Assembly: GCF_023065955.2 (NCBI RefSeq)
Contig: NW_026622952.1
Coordinates: 34,049,813-34,113,812 of the forward strand
DNA: 64,000 nucleotides
DNA from: Ursus arctos
Lineage: Eukaryota; Chordata; Mammalia; Carnivora; Ursidae
Direction: 5' to 3'
The translations under genes were made by a program, and so were the position numbers. This document shows positions 44,318 through 57,239 of the stretch, in pieces; position 1 is the first letter of the stretch; every line of letters starts with the position of its first letter. The notes beneath the pieces are model-generated. The model was not told the origin of the DNA, searched no databases, and saw only the letters and a program-made list of their open reading frames with translations.

Positions 44318-47300
44318 GATTGTTAATGAAGAATTTGGTGAAAAATGAAGACTGTCTTGCATGTTTTTAATGGATGTTTGTAAGAGGAAAGGAGAAAGCA
44401 TAGGCTGTCGTGGTGAGTTATAGAATGTTTTCCAGATTTCCCTCTGGTCGTGCTGCTCATTATGTCAAACAGCCTAGCTTTTAAGCTACTGTAGTTTTCG
44501 TTTTATGTGTATTGGCCTTCATTTGCCGAAATGCTTCAAGTTCACAGCACTGAAGTCATTTTGAAAACGGGATGTAATTACAAAGGTATCTTATGCTTAC
44601 CAACAGCTTTTTTGGATCAATTTAATTATCATTACTTGTGGATACTGTAAATTGAATATCCCTTCCCTAATTACATTAAACTCAGGGGTTAGTTGCTTAA
44701 ACATCTAAATGAGAAAAGTTCATCCTTTGCTATAAATAGGAGAATTGTTCTCTTATTTAGACTGACCTTAGAAGCTAAGCATTTTACATGATATTGTCAG
44801 GTGAGCATTATAAAGACAGTCTGTAATGAGATCTGTAATGAGGAACTAAGGTATAATGGCCCTTTGGAAAAGTTAATTTATTCAGCATTTTCTTATGGCA
44901 TGATGGAATTAAAGTTTGTGTGTATGTCCAGACCCCGTTTTTAAACGGGCCGGTCACAGCGTTCTTGCTTTATTCATATTCTGCCGGTAGTCTGAAGTGG
45001 TTTAATATTACTCTTCCAGCTTAATGGAAGCCACCATAAAAGTAGTGAATTAGTCTTGCCCTTTTAAACAGAGCTAATTTATTTAGAGACTAGGAATGCT
45101 ATTTGCCTTCCTCCCCCATACCCCCTTTTACACAAATGAGATACAGGAATTTATTCAAGCCGCAGAAAGAGTGTATTTTTCTCAGAGGGGAAAAAAATGC
45201 TTTTAGACACCTATAAAAAAGAACTGTTTTTTCCTGTTGTGGAAAGTCGGCCTTTAATTAGTTGATGTGTGTGTCTTTTAGTATTTGTTATCTGTTTAGC
45301 TCAAGTGATTTTGTGCTTTGTAAGGAAACAGAGACAGTTTCTAGACAGAGACTTGATTGATCTCTGCTTGTTACAGTCCTTGTAAATTTTAGTGCATACG
45401 TAGCTACTTGCTTTTATTTACTTTGTTTCCTTCCTCAGTTGCAGCTTCATTTAAAGTCTGTCTATTACCGTTGAAACTTAAAAATGTTAAGTATGACTAC
45501 TTATTTTCACAGAGCAGGTCCTGCTGAGTGTGTTCATGATTTATCATAAAACTTGGAAGATAGGACAAATCGAGGCCAAATGTGTTAGGATCTGAAGCAA
45601 TTCCTGGGATAAAGTAACTAGAAGAGGGTTTTATTGTGCAAACAAGCAGCTAAAGTCATTAATGGGTAATGGCTAATTTTGAGTCAAAACCCATCCTGAA
45701 TGGTTTCTGGATTTTCTAATGAGGTATATTGTAGAATACAACAGAATCAAGAAAAAATGTAAACTTAGTACTGTTCAAGAATTGACAAGTGGTTTTGAAC
45801 TCTGGGTTTTCAAAAAGCAATTACATGTTATATTAAAATATACCAGGAGTGGTGTATTTACGGCTGTTTTTGAAATATTTTCAACCATACCCCATTCTAG
45901 AAACTTATTTTTGCTGGGATGCTGAATAACAAAATGAAAATTCTTTGGGTGTAGGTGTGTCTTTTCATACCTTTTTAAAACTAGTTTCTTAAAAATATAG
46001 AGTCTCACAGGGCAGTTTAGTGGTTAAAGGTATGAAATTGAATGTTCGTACAAGTGGCAATTTTCCCGATCAATTCAAACAGGCACTGAACTCTGGAATT
46101 GGATTTCTAATATCAGAGGACTGACCATAGGCAACCTAACTTGAAAAATATAGGCAGCAATTTTATGCATCTGACACAATTAGACATAGTTAGCAGTTGC
46201 TTCAGCCCATTATCAGTCAGTCAAGTTTTATTCTTCATAAAAAGCAATCAGAGGTAAGCATTTAAACATAGATGTGTATAGATACGGTGGGAATTTCAAA
46301 GAGCCCTAAACATACAGCTGTTCCATAGAAGGCATCTTTGTAAAGATACTGTTACTCAGTAGTTGAGTAACAGTAGTCGAGTAATGAGCCCTCAGGATCA
46401 TGAAGGAGTGAAGAAGCAGTGGTTTGAAGCTGATTTAATCATCAGCATATATGATGCTTTTCCTGTTAAATGAAGTAGGGAGTTGTGTGGGTTTTGTTTT
46501 GTTTTGTCTTGGTGGTTTTTAATCTTCGTCGGTACATGACCGCTCAGAGTCATAAGAGTTGAGGTTCCCAGTCCAGAGTTTGTGAGACCAAAGTGTATGT
46601 GAGCCACAGGGTTCTTGGAAGGAAGGTGCTGACTCTGTGATCTCCTGCTGTAATATCTACTAAAGCTCCAGGATGTAAGTGTTTTTGATGTGGATGATGA
46701 TAATTGACACCCATTACATTTAGCTCAGAAATTAAGGGCTATTAGCAGAACTGCGCCTCATCATTTCTTCTCCCTTCTTGAGAAATTTTTATACATGGTG
46801 GACTATTTATGCTGCTCTGCGTGCCCAGTTAATGGTGTCACGATCCCTTCTGGTCGCTCTAATTATGTTTCACTGAGATGGTACCAAATCCGGCCATATC
46901 TTGCTAAAACTTTCCTCCCGTTAGCTTTTTCAGGGTCTTCCTTTGCACCCTCAAACTCTATTAAACAATTTGTTTTTCAGAAATTTATTAAAAGACATTT
47001 TAAAAATTCTAGATTTCAGTACAATGCACAAGGTGGTTTATAAAGCAACAGCTGTATAAACTTGGCCATAGGCTAGTTTCCTCAAAGAGCTAAGGAGTCT
47101 TGTCTTAAGTAATATTAAGCATCTACCGAAACGTTTAGGTGCTTTGTAGGAGAGTTCTTGTAGAAGCTTGAAAATAGAAGTATAGAGTTTTTACTTGGCA
47201 TAGTGTGTGGTCACTCGGTGTGCGTAAACCGTGATAGGAGCAGGAAACCACTTGACTCGGTAATGAAGCCATTTGTCTGGTCACGAAGAAGTATATGGAG

Positions 47301-47439
47301 GACTGAGGCTATTTGAAGTTGGATGACCTGAAGAACGTCATTTAAAGTTGGAGGTTAAAGAACTCCATCTGAACTGTAGGGTCATAGGGAAGAACATAAA
47401 TTAGAACCTCGGTTGAAAAAACAAAAATACCCTGACATT

Positions 47440-47590
47440 TAATTTTCACAGTTACTCTCCGAGGTGTCAGTCCCGCTTCTCAGACGCTACAACTGCGTCT
47501 CACAGAAGTGAAGACACATTGTTTCCCCAGGATCCGAGCACCAATGTAACCATCTAGTATGTGAGCCCAGGTCTGTATCCCTCCAGTCTT
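47440..47590 (-). repeat. MIR SINE, antisense
   Basis: 'tcacagttactctccgaggt', 'cttctcagacgctacaactg' and 'tgtgagcccaggtctgtatc' follow the reverse MIR order (tcacaacaaccctatgaggt ... ttttacagatgaggaaactg ... acccaggtctg). It is divergent. Confidence 0.6.
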
Positions 47591-49059
47591 CAGTGAAACC
47601 GGCCTGCCTGTCCTCTATGGCCCATGGATTCGGCATCAGTATAAACACAAAGAAGAAATATTAAAGAAGGAAAGCCTTTCGCTCTCCTTTCTCTTCTCCC
47701 ATTTCCTCTTTGTATGCTCCTCTCATCACCGCTCATTGCCCATTCTTCTCCCGTCATCGTCATTACTTGCCCCAGAGTCATTACAAATAAATAAGTAGAA
47801 GGAAAACGTGTGCTTACAGAGCAAATGCATCTTCAAGACAACTCCTTAAGCCTCCTCTCTTAACAAGTTCTAGAACTCTCCCTGCTCCCAGCATCTAGGA
47901 ACTGAAAAAAATACGCAGCCAGTGACAGGACACGCAGTTCCTGCAGGTTAGAGTTTACTGACTGACTGGCAGTTCTGTAAACACAACCATAGGCCAGATT
48001 CCCAACTACTGAAATCTCTACCCCCCTTCTCCCATGATATATTAGTTTCTTCTTTGAACCTTTTACAGACTATAATAATGCTGGTTTCATAAACCTTGGG
48101 TAACAAATGTCATCATAAAGTATCTATGTACTTTTAAGGGGAGTCTTAGAAAATCTTCTAACAACATGTATCTCTTTAAATAGCAACAGGGCCAGAATCC
48201 AAAAGAGTGAAAAATAATTTTTAAATAAGGCACTTATATGACTTCTGATTTACATATCCATCAAAATATTGTTCCTAAGTGTCAGAAGTAGTTCTGGTCT
48301 ATGTCTGAAGCCGCTTTGAGATGCATGGAATCCAGGAAGTAAATACTCAAGTCACTGAGACATTGTAAAGGAAGCCTGAGTGAATACCTGGAGTTTATCA
48401 ATGAATTATTGAATTATTATAAATGCCGAGAAGGTGTCATGTTCCAGAGACCATCTTTAAAAAATATGTATTGCCAATTGTATTGAAAGTTAAAGGTGAT
48501 TCTTTCATGATGATAACTTATTTTTATCTTATTTGTACTGGAAACTTGGCATGCATTATATTGAGTCTTCCTTCCTTATAATCCATTTCTCCTTACTTTC
48601 AACTGCATTCTTGTTTGTTTTTTTACCAAGAGGCTAAAGAATTAATATAACCTTGAATAATTCTTGTTGTGCCAGTCCCAGCAGTTGCTTTTAATTTTTA
48701 CTCCTGAAGCTAGATTTACAGTTCACTTCTTTTTTTTTTTTTTTCCTTTTCCCCTTTCTGGTTCCCAATTTACGGTTTATGCTGAAAATCTTGTGCCACG
48801 TAGGTTTATTGACTAGGAAAAAAATGGACATCAAATGGCAGAGGAGTGATTATGATTGACTGCTGTTATCTTCCTACTGCCTTAGTACAGACACATCAGC
48901 AGACCTAAGTTAATATAGCAGCCATATTCGATCATATGTTTCACCTACTAATCATTAAAGGCACAAGTCAATGGTATCTAACTCCAAACTTAGCAAAATA
49001 GCTTGGTGTAGACAAGAAGACATTAAATTTTCATCACAAACTCTCCATCCAGAGACTAA
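47591..49059. other. Unique non-coding stretch
   Basis: No gene or repeat is recognised, apart from a T run at about 48729-48744. Confidence 0.5.
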
Positions 49060-49870
49060 ATGTGAAAAAGAAGCTTTGGAAAGATGCAAGTAAATGAGCT
49101 AATTATTTACAAATATGACAGGGGCTTCATATTCTTAATATATAAAGAGTTCTTACAAATCAATAAAAAAGGGACACAAGAGAAAAATGGAGAATTTATA
49201 AAAGGTGACATGGATAGCTACGCACCATGAAAAACTGTTCAGCATTATTAATGATCGGTGACTTTGAAATAAAATAGCAGTGTAATATCTTATTTCATTT
49301 CTCACATTGGCAAAGATTTTAAAGCTTGTTCATGTTACTGTCATACATTTCTGGTGAGAGTATTTCCTGGTGAACAGTTTAAGGAGCACAACTTCGCAGT
49401 ATTGTTTTAGATTTTTTTAAAGGATATATCATTTGGTTTAGAAATTTATATTTGAAATTCTAAGTAAACAATTTGGAAAAGTTTTCTCGTATGTGTGTAC
49501 AAGAACATATATCAGTATTATTTGTAATGTCAAAAAAAACCCTTCAATGGCCAGCAGTGGGGATTGCTTGAAGTACAGAGTTGAACATCCCATCATCTTG
49601 AAAGTAGTGATTTAGAGCTATGTGATCTCTAATCATTATTGGTGGAACTTAATGATAGACTAAGTAGAAAAATAGGTTATAGTAGAGCACTTGTAGCATG
49701 TTCCTATTTAATATATATGCAGTGTGTATATTTGAAAGGGAAGAGTCTGAAAGAGAACACCCTAAGTCACAACCATATAGATTTCTGGATGGAGAGAGTT
49801 GGGAAGGTTTTATTATTATTTTTCTTTATCTTTTGATTTCTTCGACTCCTCCAACTCTCTCAGAACGATG
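49060..49870 (+). repeat. Ancient L1 (L1M-type) 3' portion, sense
   Basis: 'tataaagagttcttacaaat' plus 'caataaaaaagggacacaag', 'agaaaaatggagaatttata', 'gaaaaactgttcagcattat', 'tttcatttctcacattggca' and 'aagaacatatatcagtatta' match the widely shared ORF2 end and 3' UTR of mammalian L1M elements, in the sense direction. Many indels have destroyed the frame. No target duplication is visible. Confidence 0.75.
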
Positions 49871-50574
49871 AGCATGTACTGTTCATATATGTAAGCAGTG
49901 AAGAGAAAGCCATGTAACACTGGTCATCGGATGATTAAATCCATTCTTATCACCTCAAAAAAGTTCTGCCAAGCAAATACTTGTCTTGGGAGTAAGCGCC
50001 AAAGAATACAGACTTATTTAGTGCAGGAGTACCTGCTATGTTTAGTAACATGCTTACCACAGCCAGACTGCTCCTCAAGGTTAAATCAATCAATGAATAG
50101 GGACTAGAAAGTGGAGAAATTAGAAAAATCCAGTTTGAAAGAGATTGAGAGTAAAAAATTAAAGTTGCGTCTGAAAGCAAAGGATTTTTCTTGAACACTG
50201 TATCACATACCATTAACCTTTGCAATTTATCTGATTATATGACACCTCGGGGGTAGTAATAGGGTGATTTACCCAGACTTTATAAATATCCAGGGGCTTT
50301 TACAAAAGTAAGTTGTATTATATTTCAGAATATCTGTTCTTCCATAAATTATTTTTTAAAATACATAGTTTACGTACATAGTTAAAAATTCGATAGTGCT
50401 GAAAGATCTATCATGAAGATGGTAATTGCTCACCTCACCCATTTCCATATCCAGAAGCAGATACTCTTAACACCAGCTGTTTATTTGGTGGTTAAATCCG
50501 TGCGGCTAGAACACATACCATTATTTCTTAATCTATCAGTTTTAGGTATTATCTGTTGACATCTTATGACACGA
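49871..50574. other. Unique spacer
   Basis: No gene or repeat is recognised. The 91-codon minus ORF (49950-50225) has no motif. Confidence 0.45.
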
Positions 50575-51600
50575 GGATACATTTCTCTTGCAGTTTGTCC
50601 ACTTATTTTTTTCTCCATTCTTCCCAATGTAGTTATATGACTATTTAAATTTAGTCATTCAGTACATATTGTTAATGTAGAACCATAGATTGTGTGCTGA
50701 TGATATGTTCTCCTCCACAGCTCTTTGTTTTTTCTTCTTTCACTCGAGTTTATTCTCAAAGTCGTAAGATTCAGTCAGTACAGGGAAGTAAATTCCTTGA
50801 GTTCGTACGCATCTGAACATGTCCTTTTCTCTGCCTTCACGTTCATTGATAGTGGATACAGAATTTTCAGTTGAACATCATTTGCTCTCAGAGTGAGGAC
50901 GGCCTTGCTCCATTGTCTTCTACTCTCCAGCTCTTGCTGTTGAGACCTCCGGAGCCGTTCTCTTTCTTCTTTGATTAGATTCCATTTCTACCCTGACTCC
51001 ATACCCCCTAGAAGCTTCTAGGATGGTGACTTTGTCCCTGGACTTATGACGTTTTGTGATGATGTGCCTTGTGGGGGGGGGTGTGTCTGTATGTGTCATA
51101 GTTACTCCATCTGTCCTTTAAATTTGGAGACTCTTATGATGAATTTCCTTAGGACCTTTCTTTGAGAATTCCCCACCTTCCATTTCGGTTTTCTCTTTTG
51201 AGCCTTCTTTTCAGTGGATATTGAATTCCTTTTGTTGATTTTCCTTTGTTGATTTTCCAGTCGTCTCTCCTTTCACATTTTCTCCCCGTCAAGTTTTTTG
51301 TTCTGCATTCTCAGAGATTTCTCAACTTTTGCTTCTAATCCTTCTATTGAATTTTCTGTTGTTTTGACCTCATGCTCTTAATTTCTAAGAACTCTTTCAT
51401 ATTTTTTTGCTTATTTATCATAGCATACTGGTTCTGTATTTGGATGTAGTGTCTTAATTCTTTGAATGTTCAAATATCTGGTTGTTCATTTTAATTTTTT
51501 CTGTCCCCTGCATTATCCATTTATTTTGGCCTCTTTTGTTCATATCAAGAATTTTTTTCAGGTGATCTCTGATGATTCATACATGTTAAATTGTGAGGTA
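50575..51600 (-). repeat. Old LINE remnant, L1/HAL1-like, antisense
   Basis: The T-rich sequence includes 'gagatttctcaacttttgct', 'tctaatccttctattgaatt' and 'taagaactctttcatatttt'. It resembles the reversed ORF1/coiled-coil-coding region of old L1 or HAL1 elements. The run is long, but no frame is preserved and I cannot fix the family. A G10 run occurs near 51074. Confidence 0.45.
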
Positions 51601-51629
51601 CTAAAGACTTAGTGGAAGATCTGTGGGCT

Positions 51630-51999
51630 GGATGTCATGTGCTGAATGTTTCTGTCCTCTCCAGATTCATCTGTTGAAATCCTAACCCCCAATCTGATGG
51701 TGTTGGACATTGGACTTCTGGGAGGAAATTAGGCTTTGATAAGGTTGTGAGCTGTGGGCTCTCATGATGAAATTAGTGCCTTTGTCAAAAGAGGAGGAGC
51801 TGTGGGACCTCTGTGTCTGTTCTCTTCCATGTGAGAAAACAGTGAGAACACAGTCATCTGCCAACCAGGAAATAGGCTCTCATCAGACACTTGGATCTCA
51901 GACTTCTAACCTCCAGGACTCTAAGGCATAAATTCCTGTTGTTTAAGCCACTCAGTCTGTGGTATTTTTGATATAATAGCCCAAACTGACTAAGAGACA
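51630..51999 (+). mobile_element. MLT1-type MaLR solo LTR, sense
   Basis: It follows the MLT1A-like LTR closely: 'tgtgctgaatgtttctgtcc', 'ttgaaatcctaacccccaat', 'gggaggaaattaggctttga', 'tctcatgatgaaattagtgc', 'ccatgtgagaaaacagtgag', 'taacctccaggactctaagg', 'tttaagccactcagtctgtg' and the end 'aactgactaagagaca'. No internal retroviral genes flank it, so it is a solo LTR. It is better preserved than, and opposite in orientation to, the copy at 14152-14592. Confidence 0.9.
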
Positions 52000-52639
52000 T
52001 AGGTTGTAGGTTTTAACTGGTACACTTCACTGTTTGATGATTGGATGAAAGTACCTTTTTTTAAATTTTTTGCAAATGTACATATTTGGATATTTGCATA
52101 TGTCCAAGTGAACATATTTTATCTAAAACTGGTTCATTTCTCTTTAAAAGAATCTTCTGCTCTCTTGTCTTAAGGGTACACAGCCCAGCTACTAATGTTT
52201 CCGTGCAGAGATTAAGAAAGGGCCTTGAGTCCTACTGGTCTTTAGAGCCGCCATCCCTTTAGCTTTGACGCCCCATCTCACCTCTGCCTTTCCATCACGT
52301 CTGATGCCCAGAGTCTTCCCATTCTTTCTCCAGAGAATATGCCTTTAGTTCCCTGATTAGAGTGGGTGTTGGGAAGAGTGTTTACAGTTGGATGCTGGGA
52401 ATCTTTCCATGGGAGGGGTGCAAATTGTCTGGTTGTATATTTAGGCTTGTAGCTTGTTTTCCAGTGTTCTGTCCCAAATGTCTTCCCCATTTGTCTTACC
52501 TGGGGCTTCCCAGTCTTTAACTTGCCTAGGGTGGTGAGGACTGAATCAACTTTCTTCTCATTGCCTCAGTGGATTCAGGGGCAGACTCTGCCCCTCACTT
52601 GTTCCGCTTCAATTTCACTGGCTCTTGGCTGGTTTTTTT

Positions 52640-52790
52640 TTTCATTCATTCATTCATTCATTTATAAAATGTCTAATCTGCTATAAGCCAGACACTGTTG
52701 CTAGGCACTAGGGATATAGCAGTGAACAAAATAGACAAAAATGTGACTTTTGGAGCTTACCTAGATGAGGAAATTATTATGAGCAGTTTA
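52640..52790 (-). repeat. LINE L2 3' end, antisense
   Basis: (CATT)n at 52642-52664 is the reversed L2 (TGAA)n tail. It is followed by 'taagccagacactgttgcta', 'ggcactagggatatagcagt' and 'gaacaaaatagacaaaaatg', the canonical reverse L2 terminus. Confidence 0.9.
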
Positions 52791-52884
52791 AAATAAATTT
52801 TAGGCCCAAGGAAGGGGAAGCTGCTCCCACTTGATGTGCTATGTCTACCTTTGCTGTTTCTCATATAAATTAGGCATATGTCTA

Positions 52885-52934
52885 CCTCAGGGCCTTTGCA
52901 TTTCCCAACTCCTTTGCCTAGAATGCACTTACTA
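52885..52934 (+). repeat. LINE L2, sense, left fragment
   Basis: 'cctcagggcctttgcatttc' and 'cctttgcctagaatgcactt' match L2 just upstream of the segment that resumes at 53308. The two pieces are probably one insertion split by the intervening sequence. Confidence 0.7.
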
Positions 52935-53307
52935 CATTTACAGCTACTCCAACAAGTAGTCCTCAGATATCAAGGACTTGTATTACTTGAACGTTTTAGA
53001 TTGGCAGTGGCTGTCCTGGGATTGGCTGGGCTCAGCTTCAAACACCTCATTTTAAGATCTGGTAATCTGTCTGGGGTATATGGTCTATGGTAGAGAGCAA
53101 AAACTCAGGGGAGGGACAGAGCCGGAATTGGCAAGTGCATTCAAAGCTTCTGCTTAGATGTGACAAGCCTCAAATAAGTTCATATTCCATAGGTCAAAGC
53201 AGCTGACATAGCCAAACCGCAGATCAGGGAAGTGTGATGAGGCCAGGAGGGAAGATATAATGTGAACAGATAATTCAATCTGCTACATCCCAGATAACAA
53301 CATGACT
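52935..53307 (-). repeat. Possible old LTR-like insertion inside L2
   Basis: This sequence separates two parts of one L2. It contains 'cataggtcaaagcagctgac' and 'aacagataattcaatctgct', which resemble the reversed ends of old MaLR-type elements. I see no clear target duplication. The family assignment is weak; the interruption itself is well supported. Confidence 0.4.
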
Positions 53308-53620
53308 CATTCCCCCACTTCCTTCAAGTCTTTGTTCAAATAGCATCATCTCTGTGATGCCTTCTCTGACGCCACCTTATCTAAAATTTTATTATTCTCC
53401 CACTTCCTCTTACCCTTCCCTGACTTCCTTTTCTCCACAGCGCTTCGTACCATCCAACATATTATGTAATTTACCTGTTTTTTTCAATTGACTGTCTTCC
53501 CCAACTAGAATATCTAAGTTCTAGGAGGATAGAAATTTTGTTTTGTTCCTCACTGTTTGCTCAGTGCCCAAAACAGTGCCTGACACACAGAAAGAACTCA
53601 AAAATATTATAAATATCTAG
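53308..53620 (+). repeat. LINE L2 3' end, sense, right fragment
   Basis: 'cttcaagtctttgttcaaat', 'gatgccttctctgacgccac', 'ttatctaaaattttattatt', 'gactgtcttccccaactaga', 'cagtgcctgacacacagaaa' and 'gaactcaaaaatatt' reproduce the L2 3' region in full order, continuing the fragment at 52885-52934. Confidence 0.9.
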
Positions 53621-55484
53621 AGATGCCTTCTTTGGAGCTTCTGGATCCTTCACAATCTTTTACCAAATCTCAACAATTTGTTGCCATAACTCATCCACTG
53701 GCGTACCTGCCTCCGTTGTCTTTGACTTTGTGATTTATACCTTCACTCTTATTTTAAAGGACCTGCAAAGGGACAGGAGATAAATACATTTTTATCAAAT
53801 TAGCCACCTTTAGCTAGAAATCTGACTTCTTAAATATTTACTAAAGTAAAGACTCTTGACTCAACACTCCGGCCTTCATACAAACTGACTTCCAGTTACA
53901 GATTCGATTGGGAATTTTTGTTAAGGTAAAGGTAACATAGACTCCAGCGCTCTCTAAATACTAGAGTAAATAACCTGCTTCCCATCCTAACTCTATTACA
54001 AGCTAAGTTTTGGTTGTGATTCTGCTCCCTGTGACGAGATGATTCTTGCTTGTCTTTCATTAAAAAAAGTAACGTAATAAACCTCTCACTTGAAAGTGAA
54101 TCAGTTCTTGTGTGGGGGTGAATGATGGGGCCTGTGTTGCATTCGAGAGCATTTCTGCACTGAACACAGACGACATCTGTAACCTATATTGCAAGGACCC
54201 ATTTGCTATTTTTGGCATGCTTCTAACCTTATCAATGCAGAAAGCAGCTCCACTCCTTGTAGCTCTACACCAGCCTGCCTGTCAGATACCATCATTTCCC
54301 ATCAGTTGTTCATCATTGCTTTCGACGGCATTTCAGAGCAGTGTTCATGCCTTGTTTTCTGCCTTCGCTGCGTGTGATTTCCTCAGCCCGGGTCTCTGTA
54401 CAACAGATATTTGGACATCTTGCTGTCATATATTCTTTTCCAGTTCAGCATAGTGATGTTGTGGTGGTGATCTTATTCCTTGTATTCCTGTGTGAGACTG
54501 ATGAAACTCGTTTCTTTGTAACACCATAATACCCGTTAGTTGACTGTCAAGGGAGCCATAAACTTATATCAATATCATCGATATCGATCAAAACATTTTG
54601 AAACTCCTCCTGTAGAAATACCTTTAGAGACAGCTCACAAGCCACATTTAAGAAGTAATATTATCATGTATCAGCTTCTTATTTCCAATAGGCAACGTTA
54701 ACTCCATATGAACAGCTACGTTCACTAGCAGTTTTGTACTCCGAATAATGTGTTTATTCCCAAAAATAAAATCCATTTTGCAAAGATGAAAATCTACAGC
54801 ACACCTAAAATTGTGTGATACGGTTCTCAGAACTGCCTGACAGCATTCCAGAGTGCTTACTTTGAAAGGAAAATCCTTATTTAAATGTCTAAATTATTAT
54901 GTTTTTAAAATCTATTTACTTTATTTCCGTGCCTCTTATTACCTCTTCTGCTTTTATTTTTATACTCCACATCTTCCTCTCATTTCCTCATTACATTGTC
55001 CTGACTCTGCATAAATCATTCCTGAGGCCTTGTCATCATCTGCGTACTGAAACATGCCGTCTGTAACAAGGTGGAAGGAGACAGATTTCGTGTTTCTCCT
55101 TATTAAACCAAAGCATTAAATTTCTCTCAGGAAAGGTAGATGTTGATTATGAAATAAACTCAAAAGATGATGCTTCCCATAGTAAAATCCCAGAATGTTA
55201 TAAATGGAAAGGGCCAAAGATAATTACTAATGAAGGTAAATACAATAGCTCTGGTCTAGAAAGGAGTAGAAATTACCAAGACCTCCGGAAGACAGAGCCG
55301 CGGAAAAGTCCTGATTGAGCATTATCAGCATGTTACAGTCGGTTGGCATTAGCTGCACTTTAGCTGGAAGCGGATGCGTAAGAACCTGAAACCATGTGGA
55401 TTGATACCCGTCAAGACCCTTCCGTTGTTTCTGGTTTTGTTTTTTGATACCTGTGACATTTGAAACGTTTTTCATATTTAGAGA
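53621..55484. other. Mostly unique non-coding DNA
   Basis: Overlapping plus ORFs of 62-113 codons at 54112-54529 carry no recognisable domain and no start context of note. A MIR3-like scrap may sit at 55185-55235 ('agaatgttataaatggaaag'). Nothing else is assignable. Confidence 0.45.
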
Positions 55485-55690
55485 TAATACAGTATGGTTG
55501 AAAGAGTGCATGTGTGGAAATTGGAAAACCTGAAGCTTAATCTTGTCTTCACCTTCAGCTAAATGTCCCCATCTGTAAAATGGGTGTGTTAACATCTAAA
55601 TGACAGAGCTAAATAATAATAGTGGAAACAGTGTATGGGAAGAGTCTAAAGATTTAAGCACTGGCCTGGTACATGGTGGATGCTTAAAAA
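55485..55690 (+). repeat. MIR SINE, sense
   Basis: 'acagtatggttgaaagagtg', 'gtccccatctgtaaaatggg', 'tgacagagctaaataataat' and 'ctggcctggtacatggtgga' follow the MIR order. The 122-codon minus-strand ORF at 55227-55595 reads through it and is not a gene. Confidence 0.75.
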
Positions 55691-55740
55691 ACAGGCTGCT
55701 GGCTATTCCTTTCTGCCTTCTTAATTATGTAATAACATTT

Positions 55741-55777
55741 GTGTGGAGTGTGTGTGTGTGTATATATGTGTGTGTTA
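55741..55777 (+). repeat. (TG)n-rich tract
   Basis: An imperfect TG/TATA dinucleotide tract. It is short and interrupted. Confidence 0.8.
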
Positions 55778-57239
55778 GGATTTATACATCTCTATCTTAC
55801 ATGCTGTGCAAAAATGAAAAGCGATCATAAGCTGAATGCCTGCTGTCAAATATCTCCAATATTTTACATCCTGCTTGGGATATAACATAAGTACATGTAC
55901 TCCGAGTATATTTATAAAGTAGGTTTTACTACATGAACTAATAGATTTGTACAGAAAAGATTAAAGTAAAAGAATGATCATAGTTTAAAGAGGTGAGTTT
56001 GGACCTGATACGGAACCTTCCATGGAAGAAGTCCATGACATCATTTTGAATTTCCTCACCTGTCCATGAAAGTACTTTGTCAGTCAGTTCAATGATTCTT
56101 CCTGTCTTAGGGTTGGCTGGCCTTTATTGCCCCGATAGTGGTGAAAATGGGCTGGTTAAGTTTATCTGTGTTTAATCTTCATAGGCAAATACTGTGGAAC
56201 ATCTTATCTGTCATATGCATGATCCATAAAACCTCTTTTGAAGTCAGGTTGCATATTGCAAAAAAGTAGAGCTCTAAAGTAGGTCACAGTCCTAAGAGAC
56301 ACACTGGAATCAACATCTGAAATTGAAAAGCTATTCTCCATTCGTATTAAGTTTTTAGGTTACCACCAAGAAAAAAACACACTAAAACGAGATGAAATAA
56401 AGGAGGACTGACTTATTCAAAATGTAAAGACTGTAGAATCGTGCTGACATTTTTCTTGTGTCCTTTTTTTCTCTTCTGTCATTACGTCTAAAAATTGGTA
56501 TATAACATTATATAACATTAGGTCTCAAGATCTCGGAGAATTGATCAGCTCTGCTGTCGTCTTTTCTCTTTCTCATCCAAGTACTCTTGCTCTTGTGCCT
56601 TTTCTCTGTTCCAGAAACTCATTGCCAAGTGTCTTTAAAAATCAGTTACTGTGGACTTCCATATTTAAGAGAATCAACTCCCCAGTTAGATTTTTTAGGG
56701 ATCAGTCTTGCATAGGTAATTGCACCAGCTTTTTTCTATAAATCAGTGTAGAAGTGTTGGCTTTTCTTCATCAGTCTTGTCCAGAGAGCTGTTGAAGCAT
56801 GATGCCAAAGGAGAATGTTTTTCCGTAGAAGGGAGAGCACAGTAAGTTACCAATGCCGTGCCCTTTTTATGGGGGATGTTTTGAAAGCAGAAGCTTATAA
56901 ATTTCAGTTTGGGGAAGGAGACACTTTGCAAAACATTTAATCAGGTACCTGGGAATTTCTCACTTTTGAAATGTAGTTCTTCCAAACCCGTTTCTTTAAA
57001 TGTCTTCTGTATACTTACTGTCTTCTCCTTTGGCAGATTATGGCAAATGGAAACATGAGAAGCATACCATGGAAGCATACTGTCTTAATATTCATATCTT
57101 TATGTTACCTTCTTAGATATTGTGCACTGACTATTTCATATACCTAAGTTGTAAATGGAATTTTTGTCCTAAATTCCAGTTTGGTCACAGAGACGTGTGA
57201 CTTGCTTCCACGTGCCCTGGAGTGGGTGGTTTCTGACAA
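55778..57239. other. Unique non-coding stretch
   Basis: No gene or repeat is recognised. ORFs of 62-66 codons are chance frames. Confidence 0.5.

Larger units (their letters stand above)
40372..47439. other. 7-kb transposon-poor island, non-coding
   Basis: I recognise no SINEC, L1, L2 or LTR in this interval. A possible MIR scrap near 46005-46080 ('agggcagtttagtggttaaa') is the only candidate. No coding exon is supported; ORFs stay under 95 codons. Blocks at 42650-42870, 43750-44170 and 44870-45080 have balanced composition and many ATTA/TAAT cores. Intervals that exclude insertions in mammals often hold dense regulatory DNA. That is inference; conservation was not measured. Confidence 0.5.

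Noticed and set aside
54112..54529. Overlapping plus-strand ORFs up to 113 codons
   Set aside because: Two frames are open at once with Ser/Phe-rich translations typical of CT-rich non-coding DNA. No motif or splice context is present.
55227..55595. 122-codon ORF on the minus strand
   Set aside because: It overlaps a MIR in antisense and shows no protein-family features.
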